From Pseudomonas agarici (GTDB lineage Bacteria > Pseudomonadota > Gammaproteobacteria > Pseudomonadales > Pseudomonadaceae): a stretch of DNA of 64,000 bases. Positions within the stretch are counted from its first letter, which is position 1; every line of letters starts with the position of its first letter. Positions 25,837 to 34,279 of this stretch are shown here, one piece after another. The DNA is taken from positions 55,392 through 119,391 of the forward strand of contig NZ_FOAR01000018.1 in the NCBI RefSeq assembly GCF_900109755.1, in the 5' to 3' direction. Below the pieces are notes generated by a model. The model was not told the DNA's origin, searched no databases, and worked only from the letters and a program-made list of their open reading frames with translations. A program made the position numbers and the translations under genes.

Positions 25837-26769
25837 TCAGTAACCGCGCGCAAAATCCACTTCGCCGCGCAACGCGTGCTCAGCTTGATAGGCCCGCAGG
25901 TTATCGACGAACAATTGCACCATCATGGCCGGTGAAGTCGGCGCCGAGCTGTGGCCGGTCAGCAGCAGCCCCCAGGCCGTCCAGAACGGGTGGCGCTGCG
26001 GCAACGGCTCCTGGCGGCAGACATCTATCACCGCCCCTCCCAGATGCCCTTCCTTCAGGGCTTCCACCAGATCCGCATCGACCACGGCCACCCCGCGTCC
26101 GGCATTGATGAACAACGCAGTCGGTTTGAAACGCTTGAACAACGCCGCGTCGTACAGGTCATGGGTATTGGGCGTATCGGGCAACAAGTTGACCACGTAA
26201 TCCACCTCGCCAACCCGATCGCCCAGCGCCTCCAGGCCGTCCACCCGGACAAACGGCGACCGCTCACGGGCCTCGCTGGCGATGCCGTACAGCTCGACCC
26301 CGAAGGGCCGCAGAAACTGCGCCACGCTATGGCCAATATCCCCAGCGCCAACGATCAGCACCTTACGTCCCACCAGGCTCTGCCCCAGGCGATTGTCCCA
26401 TTTACGCTCGACCTGGCTGACGAGTCGCGCCAGCACTTCGCGCTCGTGGCCAAGCATATAGGTCAGGACATATTCAGCCATCACCTGACCAAATATCCCC
26501 ACCGCGCGAGTCAGCCGGTAGTGACGCGGCAACCCTTCGGCCAGCAGCGGCGTGATACCCGCCCAAGTCGATTGCAGCCATAACGGCCGGTGCCCCTGGC
26601 GCAACAAGGTCGCCAGCAAATCCGGCTGCCCCAGCCAGATCGGGCAATCGCCGGCCAGGTTCGACAATGTAGCCGAATCGCCGCTGGTCATCACTTCAAG
26701 GTCGGGAGCTGCCTGGCGTAGCAACTGGGCATAAAGAGCGTGGTCGTGTTCGGCAATCAGAACGCGCAT
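25837..26769 (-). CDS. D-isomer-specific 2-hydroxyacid dehydrogenase (GhrA-like)
   Basis: A 310-aa NAD(P)-dependent dehydrogenase of glyoxylate/hydroxypyruvate type. The dinucleotide loop GAGDIGHSV (about residues 142-150), NLLPDTPNTHDLYD (about 199-212), the catalytic arginine in INAGRG (about 227-232), the glutamate in VCRQEPLP (about 256-263) and a histidine in LLTGHSSAPT (about 277-286) are visible. The WLQSTWAGI N-terminal segment is typical of GhrA. Start is the ATG at 26769. It is isolated between a REPIN element and the ycgL-rnd pair. Confidence 0.88.
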   Translation of the reverse strand: MRVLIAEHDHALYAQLLRQAAPDLEVMTSGDSATLSNLAGDCPIWLGQPDLLATLLRQGHRPLWLQSTWAGITPLLAEGLPRHYRLTRAVGIFGQVMAEYVLTYMLGHEREVLARLVSQVERKWDNRLGQSLVGRKVLIVGAGDIGHSVAQFLRPFGVELYGIASEARERSPFVRVDGLEALGDRVGEVDYVVNLLPDTPNTHDLYDAALFKRFKPTALFINAGRGVAVVDADLVEALKEGHLGGAVIDVCRQEPLPQRHPFWTAWGLLLTGHSSAPTSPAMMVQLFVDNLRAYQAEHALRGEVDFARGY

Positions 26770-26895
26770 GATTCAAACCTTTCAAAAACGGTGCAGACAG
26801 CGGCCGACGAAGCGCTCAGCATCGTGCTCGGCCACCGCCAGAAAATACATTCCATTCGTGTCGAAGGCCCTGGACAGGGCATTCAGGGATATCCG

Positions 26896-27189
26896 TCAGA
26901 CCGGATCATTGCGGCGCAACAATTCTTCGGGCAAGTGTTCGATGTACTCGTCTTCCGCCGGCGGCATCTGCAAGTGATAGCCCTGGGTCTGGAGGTTCTC
27001 CAGCACCTTGTGGATATCTTCGCGCGACAGCTTGCGCTCGGGCGTCAACACCAGGTCGAAGGCATGCACCGGCTTGCCGAATGCCAACAACAGGTTTTCC
27101 GGCACGCGCTCCAGGGCGTCGCTTTTGAGCACATAGAGGTACATTTCGTTCTTGCGCGGGCTTCGGTAGATGGAGCAAATACGTTTCAA
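26896..27189 (-). CDS. YcgL domain protein (UPF0745)
   Basis: A 97-aa small protein of the YcgL family, function unknown. CSIYRSPRKNEMYLYV (about residues 5-20) and GKPVHAFDLVL (about 43-53) are family marks. It starts with TTG at 27189, which overlaps the rnd stop codon (TTGA), with a GGAGAA ribosome site just upstream inside rnd. The tight coupling to RNase D is conserved in pseudomonads and suggests a role in RNA metabolism, though that is inference. Confidence 0.85.
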   Translation of the reverse strand: MKRICSIYRSPRKNEMYLYVLKSDALERVPENLLLAFGKPVHAFDLVLTPERKLSREDIHKVLENLQTQGYHLQMPPAEDEYIEHLPEELLRRNDPV

Positions 27190-28319
27190 GGCTGTTCTCC
27201 GGCAATCGCCAGGCTATCGAGCAAGGCCTGGCCCATCAATTCGCGGCGCCAGCCACGCAGCGAATCGGGCAATTGATAGGGTCCATCAGGAAAGCCGCTC
27301 TTGATCAGCGCTTCCAGGGTTTTCTTGCGCAGCATCAGTTCCGGCGCGATGTTCAAGCGCTCCGCTTCGGCCTGGCCGATCGCCCGCAGGCGCTTGACCA
27401 GTGCCCCGGCTTCGATCGGCAGCGGCTCGGGCACCACTGGCGGCCATTGGTCCATCGGCACGCTGCTGGCCTGCTTGATCAATTCGAGCAGGAATTCGCC
27501 GTCCTGGCGCACGGTACGCGGGTGCATGTCTTCGATACGGGCGAGAGTCACCAGGTTGTCCGGCTGGCTCTTTGCCAGGGGCCACAGCGAATGTTCGCGG
27601 ATAATCCGGTTGCGCGGCAGGTCACGGACCCGGGCCTCGCGCTCGCGCCAGGCGCAAAGTTCACGCAGCACCGCCAGTTGCGCCCTGGACAGTTTCCAGG
27701 CCAGCTTCGCCTCGCGATAGACCTCGTAGGGATCGACTTCGCGGCGCAAGTTGGCAACCAGTTCGGCACCGTCCTCCAGTACCCAGGCGTACTTGTCATG
27801 CGGCAGTTGCGGGCGCAGGCGGGTGTAGACCTCGGCCAGGTGCAGCGCATCCTCGGCGGCATAGCTGACCTGAGTTTCCGACAGCGGGCGTTGCAGCCAG
27901 TCCGAACGGGTTTCGCCCTTGGGCAATTCGATGCCGAGCACTTCCTGGACCAGGCGCGAATAGCCCATGGAGAAACCGAGGTTCAGGTACGCGGCGGCCA
28001 GCTGGGTGTCGAACAGCGCCACCGGAAGGCTGCCGGTCAGGCGCAACAAGACCTCGAGGTCTTCACTGCAGGCATGCACCACCTTGACCACCGCCGGGTT
28101 TTCCAACAATGCGGCCAGGGGTAGCCAGTTATCGATGGTCAAGGGGTCGATCAGGTAGACGCGCATGCCATCACCGATCTGGATCAGACCAGCGATGGGA
28201 TAAAAGGTGTCGACCCGCATGAATTCGGTGTCGAGGGCAACGAAGGGTAATCGTTGCCATTCAATGCAATATTGACCGAGGCTATCGTTGTCGCGAATCC
28301 AGTGAATATCGATGGCCAC
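27186..28319 (-). CDS. rnd: Ribonuclease D
   Basis: A 377-aa 3'-5' exoribonuclease that matures tRNA and other stable RNA. The DEDD residues are seen in FVALDTEFMR (about residues 24-33), HACSEDLEVL (about 80-89) and AAEDALHLAEVY with the Y in front (about 147-159). Two HRDC-like helical domains follow (about 210-290 and 300-370). The GTG at 28319 is chosen because AGGGAGAG lies just upstream and the protein then has the standard RNase D start; the frame stays open to 28433 but that part has no homology. ycgL is translationally coupled downstream. Confidence 0.93.
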   Translation of the reverse strand: MAIDIHWIRDNDSLGQYCIEWQRLPFVALDTEFMRVDTFYPIAGLIQIGDGMRVYLIDPLTIDNWLPLAALLENPAVVKVVHACSEDLEVLLRLTGSLPVALFDTQLAAAYLNLGFSMGYSRLVQEVLGIELPKGETRSDWLQRPLSETQVSYAAEDALHLAEVYTRLRPQLPHDKYAWVLEDGAELVANLRREVDPYEVYREAKLAWKLSRAQLAVLRELCAWREREARVRDLPRNRIIREHSLWPLAKSQPDNLVTLARIEDMHPRTVRQDGEFLLELIKQASSVPMDQWPPVVPEPLPIEAGALVKRLRAIGQAEAERLNIAPELMLRKKTLEALIKSGFPDGPYQLPDSLRGWRRELMGQALLDSLAIAGEQP

Positions 28320-28512
28320 ACGGCTCTCCCTTGAAGAATGGCGCGCAGTATATATCGCCAAGGGCGATTTCCGAGCATTCACTCTGCAACAGCATGAGTG
28401 AAAAGACCCGCCGAAAAAAAAGAATAGTCCCACTCAGGACGTTCAGCTCGGCCAAAATAGGCGAACAGCAGCAACGATGAACACCCGCCACCGGGCGTGT
28501 CAGACCGTGCAG

Positions 28513-29068
28513 TCAGAGCCGATGGCCGGCAACCTCGACCTCCTCATAGCCCTGCCCCAGTTCTTCGATCACCGCTGACTGCTCGACGATATCGAATACC
28601 ACGCCCTGGTAGTCGTGATAACCCATCTTCAGAAAGCGCATGGCGGTCTGGCTGATCGGTAGCAAGCCACAGTCCTGGCTCGAGACAGCCATGGCCGCCC
28701 AACTATGGGTATGAATGACGCAGCCGACATCATCACGGGTGTGATGGATCGCGCTATGGATGACCGCACCGGCCTTGTTCAGGCCGTAATTCAGCTCACC
28801 AAAATCGACGCTGCTCAGGATCTTCCGGCATGATCGACCTTGAGCAGGCTGGAGGCGCTGATTTCCTCGTACATCATCCCGTAAGGGTTGATCAGATAGG
28901 TGCCTTGCTCTCCAGGAATACAGGCCGAGAGGTGGCTGGCCATCATGTCAGACATGCCGTAAAGGTCCACCAGGCGTAATAGGCCGTCAGATCAATCCGC
29001 GCTTGCCACTCTTCGGGGCTGCAATGCGACTTCATCGAACTGACCGATAAGCTGGCGTCAGGGCGCAT
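28513..29068 (-). pseudogene. Class II aldolase/adducin family gene broken by two frameshifts
   Basis: Translation in three successive frames gives one continuous class II aldolase/adducin head domain. It starts at the ATG at 29068 (MRPDASLSVSS), shifts frame after TAYY near 28970, runs through LVDLYGMSDMMASHLSA, shifts again near the DHAGK position around 28830, and continues through HSAIHHTRDDVGCVIHTHSW to the TGA at 28513. Each break is repaired by one missing base. The HTH zinc-ligand pair is retained. Intact homologues are about 250 aa, so the C-terminus is also short. It is part of a decayed patch with the tcu-like remnants. Confidence 0.75.
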
Positions 29069-29083
29069 ATTCGGGCCTCCAAT

Positions 29084-29302
29084 CAGGTTTTGTCAGGTGA
29101 GGTGCTACGAAAGTACGCGGGTGGCCTGACCAATGAAAAACTGGCGCACATCGCCATTCGCGCATCCTCTTGCTGCCGTGACTGGATGCGCTCCCACGGC
29201 GTGCATTTCCAGCCACCTTTGTCCGGCGCTTTGCATGTGGCGCGCACCAATGCTTTTTTCATGGGTGGCGGCAAGGCCCTGATCAATGCCTACTGTACCT
29301 AA
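29084..29302 (+). pseudogene. Fragment of a TcuA-like FAD-dependent dehydrogenase
   Basis: About 70 codons match an internal stretch of FAD-dependent tricarballylate dehydrogenase (TcuA/CobZ family): GGLTNEKLAHIAIRAS, WMRSHGVHFQPPLSG and NAFFMGGGKALINAY. Neither the N-terminal FAD loop nor the rest of the enzyme is present. A TAA stop follows at 29302. The call rests on remembered family pattern and could be another fumarate-reductase-type flavoprotein. It is a remnant, not a gene. Confidence 0.55.
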
Positions 29303-29306
29303 GGCC

Positions 29307-29456
29307 ATGGCCAAGGTGCGCCTGAACACCTATGCCGAATACGCCTGGCCGCGAGCGTTAGGCAAGTTCGCCCACGGCATCTTTCGCAGCGCTGCGTTAC
29401 TGAAATACGCCATCGAAAAACGTCAAGCCAACCCGATCAACACCGGCAGCGACTGA
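29307..29456 (+). pseudogene. Short remnant, possibly of tcuB
   Basis: A 49-codon open stretch (starting MAKVRLNTYAEYAWPRALGK) ends in TGA at 29456. The segment resembles the region before the membrane part of TcuB-type tricarballylate utilisation proteins, which would fit the adjacent TcuA-like fragment and an internal deletion joining the two. The resemblance is from memory and weak. It could also be a small unrelated ORF. The stretch from 29457 to 29736 that follows has no gene that I can see. Confidence 0.3.
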
Positions 29457-29657
29457 TTCAGGCCTTACCGGTCCCCGCTCAATCCGATAACAATCCGGCA
29501 CACAGTGATGGCGGGCGGTTTGCTCGCCTCAAATTAGCTGATGCTCGCCGCGATATGCGGGTTTTCGGCAACCATAGTTCTGTATCGACAACGACTTGCG
29601 GTGACGATTGCGGCGATTTAAGAGCGATGTTCGCGAGTCCATATAAATAAGAGCGAA

Positions 29658-29675
29658 GGCTGCATAAGTGCAGCC
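29658..29675. terminator. Small stem-loop downstream of the rfaH-like gene
   Basis: GGCTGCA and TGCAGCC form a perfect 7-bp stem around TAAG, within a flanking AAGAG/CTCTT pair. It lies about 60 bp beyond the stop codon of the minus-strand rfaH-like gene. A T-run on the minus strand is poor, so intrinsic termination is plausible but not certain. Confidence 0.4.
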
Positions 29676-29736
29676 CTCTTCCGCATAACCGGCGCAGGGT
29701 CGTATGCCCTCCTATCCAAACCTTGCAACTGGCGGC

Positions 29737-30273
29737 TCAATGTTTTCTGACATCCGCCAACGGCACGCTGATGCGTTGTTCTCGTTGCAAGAGTTGCATC
29801 AGAAGGACAACTCGCTCTTCCCCTTCCATTGCCAGAAAAATGGCTTCCAACTCGACAAATGGGCCTTGCTTGATATGCACCCTCTCACCAAAGCTAAAGT
29901 GGCTCTCCAATGGCGCAACACTGTCGTGTTCATAAAGTTGAGCGATTACTTCATCGTGCACCGCCAATGGCTTTCCACCGAAACTGACCACCCGCGATAC
30001 GCCACGGGTAGAACGAAGCGGTGCCCAGCTGTCATCCGCACCCAGCTGAATAAACAAATAACTCGGAAACAGTGACTCGCAGACCACTCGGCGGCGCCCA
30101 CGTAAAACACGCTCGCGCCGACGCATGGGGCGAAAGCAGGTGTATCCCTGGTTCACCAGGTTTACCTCGGCACGCTCGTCTTGACAGGCCTTGCACAGAA
30201 CCAAATACCAAGCCCTGCCAGGAAGCCCCAGCGACATGTCCGTTCCAGCGACTATTTCCTCAGAGGCCTGCAT
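29737..30273 (-). CDS. rfaH: RfaH/NusG-family transcription antiterminator
   Basis: A 178-aa NusG-paralogue. The NGN domain begins at WYLVLCKACQDERAEVNL and runs through RPMRRRERVLRGRR and ESLFPSYLFIQL (about residues 20-80). A KOW-type C-terminal domain follows at FSFGERVHIKQGPFVELEAIF (about 122-142). RfaH proteins bind RNA polymerase at an ops element and suppress polarity in long surface-polysaccharide operons. A matching ops/JUMPstart element lies at 34141-34172. The ATG at 30273 has GAGG 5 bases upstream, so it is preferred over the ATG at 30291. It overlaps the preceding unknown gene by 14 bp. Confidence 0.85.
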   Translation of the reverse strand: MQASEEIVAGTDMSLGLPGRAWYLVLCKACQDERAEVNLVNQGYTCFRPMRRRERVLRGRRRVVCESLFPSYLFIQLGADDSWAPLRSTRGVSRVVSFGGKPLAVHDEVIAQLYEHDSVAPLESHFSFGERVHIKQGPFVELEAIFLAMEGEERVVLLMQLLQREQRISVPLADVRKH

Positions 30274-30787
30274 GTTCACCTCGTCTTCCATCTATCTGAT
30301 CCAACAGCTCGCTGGTTTTCGCCTGCATCAGCGCCACATCCCCACGACTTTCTACGTGCAACGAAATCGCCGATTCCGTAGGCGAAATCCGTAACTTGCA
30401 GCGCCAATCATTTAAAACCAGCTTCAAGCCTTCTACTTCATCGATCTCCAGCGCCAGGGCAGCATGCAGTGTCTTGATACGTTCAAGCACCGCGAGCGGA
30501 TCCGTGACCTGGCGACAGATTTCACCTGATGACGGAAACAATCCCATTCGTTCGACCATTAAAGATGGCTGCATTTTTTCGTGCCGATCCCCGCTTTCAC
30601 GGGCCCGCAACCATGCCATCAAGCCACTACGAACCGACTCGGAACCCCGAGACAAAGTCCCCTGGCTCGGCGAACCGAGCGTATGCCTGACGGCACTAGG
30701 GCGAGCTGGAGCGCAGACTGCGCTTTTAGTCAATTCAGCATCCAGCCGACGCTGAAACGCATTGCCTATAGACTTCGAATTGCTCAT
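30260..30787 (-). CDS. Uncharacterised protein coupled to the rfaH-like gene
   Basis: A 175-aa protein that I do not recognise. The N-terminal 60 residues are rich in Ser, Arg and Ala and look disordered. Residues 85-170 alternate helical and strand-like stretches (a helix near LAVLERIKTLHAALALEIDEVEG, then strands around WRCKLRISPTESAISLHVES). No signal peptide or membrane segment is seen. It overlaps the rfaH-like start, so it is expressed with that gene, and it is divergent from the polysaccharide export genes. A regulatory role in the locus is a guess by context. Codon use is like the chromosome, not like the AT-rich neighbouring leader. Confidence 0.5.
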   Translation of the reverse strand: MSNSKSIGNAFQRRLDAELTKSAVCAPARPSAVRHTLGSPSQGTLSRGSESVRSGLMAWLRARESGDRHEKMQPSLMVERMGLFPSSGEICRQVTDPLAVLERIKTLHAALALEIDEVEGLKLVLNDWRCKLRISPTESAISLHVESRGDVALMQAKTSELLDQIDGRRGEHAGL

Positions 30788-30960
30788 CGCGATTTCGTCC
30801 AGACAAAAAACAATTCAACAGTAATCAGGCTATTAAAAAATATTTTTTTAATAGCAAATTAAAGCAATTGAGTGAAATTAAAACGCCACTAGCTTTAACT
30901 TAAACAAAGTGTTTTTAATATTTATCACAACCCCTATCTAGCAGCACTAAACCAATCGGC

Positions 30961-31006
30961 AATGTTATTTTTAGTCAGGCATAAAACGATAATGTTATTT
31001 TTTGTC
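30961..31006. repeat. Two direct 16-bp copies 30 bp apart
   Basis: AATGTTATTTTTAGTC at 30961-30976 and AATGTTATTTTTTGTC at 30991-31006 differ at one base. The start-to-start distance is 30 bp, about three helical turns, which suits a pair of regulator sites on one face of the DNA. The regulator is unknown. Confidence 0.5.
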
Positions 31007-31230
31007 CGAATGCAGCTATTGATATTTTCTAAAAGACATGAAAACAAACTGCGCACCGATTTAGAGGTTGATATTGTGAGGAATTCGCAGTTAGAATTTT
31101 TCCCCGTCGTAATTTACATGCCACCGTAAAGGTCGCATCACGTTTGACCAGGGTCTCTGTTACAGAGAAGTCATTGCGGTGCGGCCGTGTCATGAAAAAT
31201 AAACCACTAGCCCATTACCCTTGGAAACTA

Positions 31231-31248
31231 TTGTTCATCGATGAACAA
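31231..31248. promoter_or_regulatory. 18-bp perfect palindrome, candidate operator upstream of wzb
   Basis: TTGTTCATCGATGAACAA is a perfect 18-bp palindrome ending 65 bp before the TTG start of the phosphatase gene. The length and symmetry suit a dimeric helix-turn-helix regulator. Which protein binds is unknown. Confidence 0.5.
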
Positions 31249-31313
31249 CCTCAGGCCAGATAGTGGCCAAGTGTTTCAGCGTGACGAGCATTGACGGCAT
31301 AAAGGAAGTTGTC

Positions 31314-31754
31314 TTGTTTAAGAATATTCTGATCGTCTGCATTGGCAATATTTGCAGAAGCCCTACCGCCGAAAATTTATTGCGCCAAACCCTGGAGCCG
31401 ACCGACATCCTCGTCCGCTCCGCAGGCCTTCACGCGCTCAAGAACAATCCCATCGAAGCGACCGCCCTCAGTGTCCTTGAAGAACACGGTCACGCTCCAC
31501 ACGAGCATCGCGCCACGCAACTGACCTCGGCAGCTATCAACGAGTCCGATCTGATCCTGGCGATGGAACACCAGCACATCGACGCAATCCTCAGCATGGC
31601 GCCCGCCGCCCGAGGGAAAATCTTCCTGCTGGGCAAATGGCAAGACAACCGCGAAATCAAAGATCCATACCGTCAAGGCCGACCTGCTTTCTTGCACGCT
31701 TATGCGTTGATCGAAGCAGCCGTACACGCGTGGGCCAAGCGTCTCGCACGCTGA
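31314..31754 (+). CDS. wzb: Low-molecular-weight protein tyrosine phosphatase, Wzb/Etp type
   Basis: A 146-aa phosphatase that removes phosphate from the partner tyrosine kinase. The P-loop CIGNICR (C9 to R15, CX5R) and the general acid aspartate in DPYRQG (about residues 113-118) are present. The TTG at 31314 is chosen: AAGGAAG (31302-31308) lies 5 bases upstream and the protein then starts MFKNILIVCIGN as in Wzb. The in-frame GTG at 31263 adds 17 residues without homology. The Wzc gene follows 39 bp later. Together they cycle the phosphorylation that paces polymer export. Confidence 0.9.
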   Translation: MFKNILIVCIGNICRSPTAENLLRQTLEPTDILVRSAGLHALKNNPIEATALSVLEEHGHAPHEHRATQLTSAAINESDLILAMEHQHIDAILSMAPAARGKIFLLGKWQDNREIKDPYRQGRPAFLHAYALIEAAVHAWAKRLAR

Positions 31755-31793
31755 GCCACTCCCAGCTACCCGCAAAGAAAAAAGAACCGACTT

Positions 31794-34022
31794 ATGCAGC
31801 AAGCACCCGTGTTAACGCCACAAGATAACGATGCTGATGAAATAGACCTGATGGGGCTACTCGGCACGCTGATCGACCATAAATGGTTGATAGCCGGGAT
31901 TACCGGTGTCTTCATGGCCGCCGGGGCTGCTTATGCGGTGTTGGCCACCCCGGTGTACCAGGCGACCGCGTTGGTCCAGGTCGAAGCCAAGAAAAACGAC
32001 ATGCTGGGCTTCTCCGATGTGAATGGCATGCTGGGGAAGGAATCGCCATCAGCTACAGAAATCGAGCTGATCAAGTCGCGCGTCAATATCGGCACGGCTG
32101 TCGATAATCTGAAACTGGACCTTGAAGTTAAGCCGAATCGCTTTCCGGTGATTGGTGAGTTTATCGCCCGCCGATTCAAGGCAGATGCACAGAACCCTGT
32201 CGCCAATCCCTGGCTTGGCATGAACAGTTTCGCTTGGGGTGGCGAAATTTTAAAGGTTGCAGAACTTGAACTGCCACAGGAGTTACTGGACAAGGAGCTG
32301 ACATTGGTCGCCGGTGAAACAGGTAGCTACACCCTGCTCGACGAGGACGACCATCTTTTAGTCAAAGGCCAAGTGGGCCAAGTCTATGACCAAAACGGTA
32401 TCAAACTGTTGGTTGAAGCGCTGCAAGCCAATCCCGGCACCACATTCAGCATCGTCCGTATTCGCCGCCTCACCAGTATCTTGAATTATCAGCAGGCACT
32501 GGATGTGGCAGAGCGCGGTAAAGAATCCGGCATGATTGGACTGGCTCTGGAAAGCACCGATCCCGCCAAAGCCATTCAAATCCTCAATGAAATCGCCAAG
32601 CTTTATGTGCGACAGAACATTGAGCGGACCTCGGCTGAAGCGGCGCAGAGCCTGGAGTTTCTCAAGGATCAACTGCCCCAGGTCCGTAAAGACCTGGAAA
32701 AAGCTGAAACCGCCCTGAACCAGTTTCAGATCCGTAGCAAATCCATTGATATCAGCCTGGAAGCCAAGGCCATTCTCGACCAGATCGTGGCCCTCGACAC
32801 CAACATCTCAGAACTCAAACTGCAACAAGCTGAAATGGATCGCAAATTTACCCGTCAGCATCCGGCCTATCGTGCCTTGCTGAGCCAATTAGGCGAGTTG
32901 ACCAGCAAACAGAATGGCCTGGCCAAGAAAGTTGAGGGGCTACCCACCACCCAGCAAGAACTGCTAAGCCTCACCCGGGATGTGAAAGTCAGCACCGAAA
33001 TCTATACCCAGCTTCTGAACAAATCCCAGGAATTGGATGTTATGCGCGCCGGTACCGTGGGTAATGTGCGCTTGATCGACACTGCGGATGTGGACCTGCG
33101 ATATCCGGTTAAACCCAAGAAGATTCTAGTCGTACTGATCGCCACCCTGCTCGGAGCTTTCCTGGCAATAGCATTGGTGCTATTTCGCAAAACCCTTAAC
33201 CGCGGCGTGGAAAATCCGGATGAAATCGAAAAACTCGGTTTGCCGGTATATGCGGCCATTCCATTCAGCTCGCTACAGAAAGTTGAAGAAGACAAAATTA
33301 CAGGCGTTCGCGGTCGAGCAAACAAAGTAGCCCCCTTACTGTCTGCTAGCCACCCGACTGACTTGGCCATTGAAGGACTGCGCAGCCTGCGTACCAGCTT
33401 GCATTTCGCAATGCTTGAGGCAGACAACAATCGCCTGATGATTTCCGGGCCAAGCCCCAAAGTTGGCAAAACCTTTGTCTCGGCCAACCTCGCGGCGGTC
33501 GTGGCGCAAGCAGGCCAGCGCGTGCTGCTGGTCGATGTCGATATGCGCAAAGGCTATCTGCATAAAGTGCTAGGCATTCCGGTTGAAAACGGACTGTCTG
33601 ACCTTCTGGCCAAACGTTGCGATCTCAACATCGCCATTCACAAGACATCCATTGAAAATCTCGACATTGTCGGTCGCGGCCAGATCCCTCCCAATCCCTC
33701 AGAATTACTAATGCACAACAATTTCACTGCATTTCTGGAACAGGTCAGCGCTTTGTACGATCTGGTCATTCTCGATACACCACCGTTTCTAGCCGTGACC
33801 GATGCGGCCATTGTTGGTCGCCAGTCCGGCACCAGTTTGATCGTGACCCGTTTCGAGTTGAACCCGGCCCGTGAAATCGAATTGACCATGCGCCGCTTTG
33901 CACAAAATGGCATTGAGCTTAAAGGCGCTATTTTCAATGGCGTTGAAAAACGTGCATCCGCCAAATATGGCTATGGTGCTTATGGTTATTACAACTACGA
34001 ATACAAATCTGACAGCGTTTAA
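31794..34022 (+). CDS. wzc: Polysaccharide co-polymerase and tyrosine autokinase, Wzc type
   Basis: A 742-aa inner-membrane protein. The N-terminal Wzz domain has a first membrane helix (about residues 33-53) and a long periplasmic, coiled-coil-rich part (about 270-420). A second helix at about 440-465 leads to a cytoplasmic BY-kinase domain. Walker A is GPSPKVGKT (about 543-551), Walker A' VLLVDVDMRKG (about 572-582) and Walker B LVILDTPPF (about 648-656). The C-terminus ends in seven tyrosines (YGYGAYGYYNYEY), the autophosphorylation cluster. With Wza and Wzb it forms the capsule export machine. Confidence 0.93.
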   Translation: MQQAPVLTPQDNDADEIDLMGLLGTLIDHKWLIAGITGVFMAAGAAYAVLATPVYQATALVQVEAKKNDMLGFSDVNGMLGKESPSATEIELIKSRVNIGTAVDNLKLDLEVKPNRFPVIGEFIARRFKADAQNPVANPWLGMNSFAWGGEILKVAELELPQELLDKELTLVAGETGSYTLLDEDDHLLVKGQVGQVYDQNGIKLLVEALQANPGTTFSIVRIRRLTSILNYQQALDVAERGKESGMIGLALESTDPAKAIQILNEIAKLYVRQNIERTSAEAAQSLEFLKDQLPQVRKDLEKAETALNQFQIRSKSIDISLEAKAILDQIVALDTNISELKLQQAEMDRKFTRQHPAYRALLSQLGELTSKQNGLAKKVEGLPTTQQELLSLTRDVKVSTEIYTQLLNKSQELDVMRAGTVGNVRLIDTADVDLRYPVKPKKILVVLIATLLGAFLAIALVLFRKTLNRGVENPDEIEKLGLPVYAAIPFSSLQKVEEDKITGVRGRANKVAPLLSASHPTDLAIEGLRSLRTSLHFAMLEADNNRLMISGPSPKVGKTFVSANLAAVVAQAGQRVLLVDVDMRKGYLHKVLGIPVENGLSDLLAKRCDLNIAIHKTSIENLDIVGRGQIPPNPSELLMHNNFTAFLEQVSALYDLVILDTPPFLAVTDAAIVGRQSGTSLIVTRFELNPAREIELTMRRFAQNGIELKGAIFNGVEKRASAKYGYGAYGYYNYEYKSDSV

Positions 34023-34279
34023 TTTACAATACGATTTTAGCATTAAATAAACGCTTCTGAATTTACAAGGAGCGTTTAGTACCTGGTCTTTATTCGCAAC
34101 ATATGATTCAGACTTTTTATAAATGAGACCGCTTTCAGGGACCAGCAGGTAATTCTGGGGCGGTAGCGTGCCCGAATCATAGTATTACCCCTGTAAATCC
34201 GGCGTAAAAAACGCCAAAAAACTTTCACGCTCGGCCACAGAGCTAACCACCGCGCACCAACTAAAAGACACAACAACTA
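34022..34279. other. Leader region between wzc and wzx containing the JUMPstart element
   Basis: A 258-bp non-coding stretch. After the wzc stop, AAACGCT (34049-34055) and AGCGTTT (34071-34077) form a 7-bp inverted repeat that could end or pause the wzc transcript. The ops/JUMPstart element follows. I could not assign a promoter with confidence. Confidence 0.55.
34141..34172 (+). promoter_or_regulatory. JUMPstart/ops element for RfaH recruitment
   Basis: GGGGCGGTAGCGTGCC (34157-34172) contains the E. coli ops core GGCGGTAGCGT exactly (34159-34169) and continues in the way of the JUMPstart consensus. The bases before it (CAGCAGGT, 34143-34150) resemble the upstream JUMPstart half. It lies on the + strand 110 bp before wzx, so RNA polymerase would load RfaH on entering the wzx-pse-gt-wzy operon. 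An RfaH homologue is encoded 4 kb away. Confidence 0.85.

Larger units (their letters stand above)
30788..31313. other. AT-rich divergent leader between the rfaH-side and wzb-side operons
   Basis: No protein gene is supported in these 526 bp. It must carry the promoters of both operons. Notable elements are a direct repeat of 16 bp with one mismatch (30961-30976 and 30991-31006, 30 bp apart), a 15-bp dyad TCTCTGTTACAGAGA (31154-31168), and an 18-bp perfect palindrome (31231-31248). GC is far below the chromosome average in 30788-31080. No ops element is present here. Confidence 0.6.
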
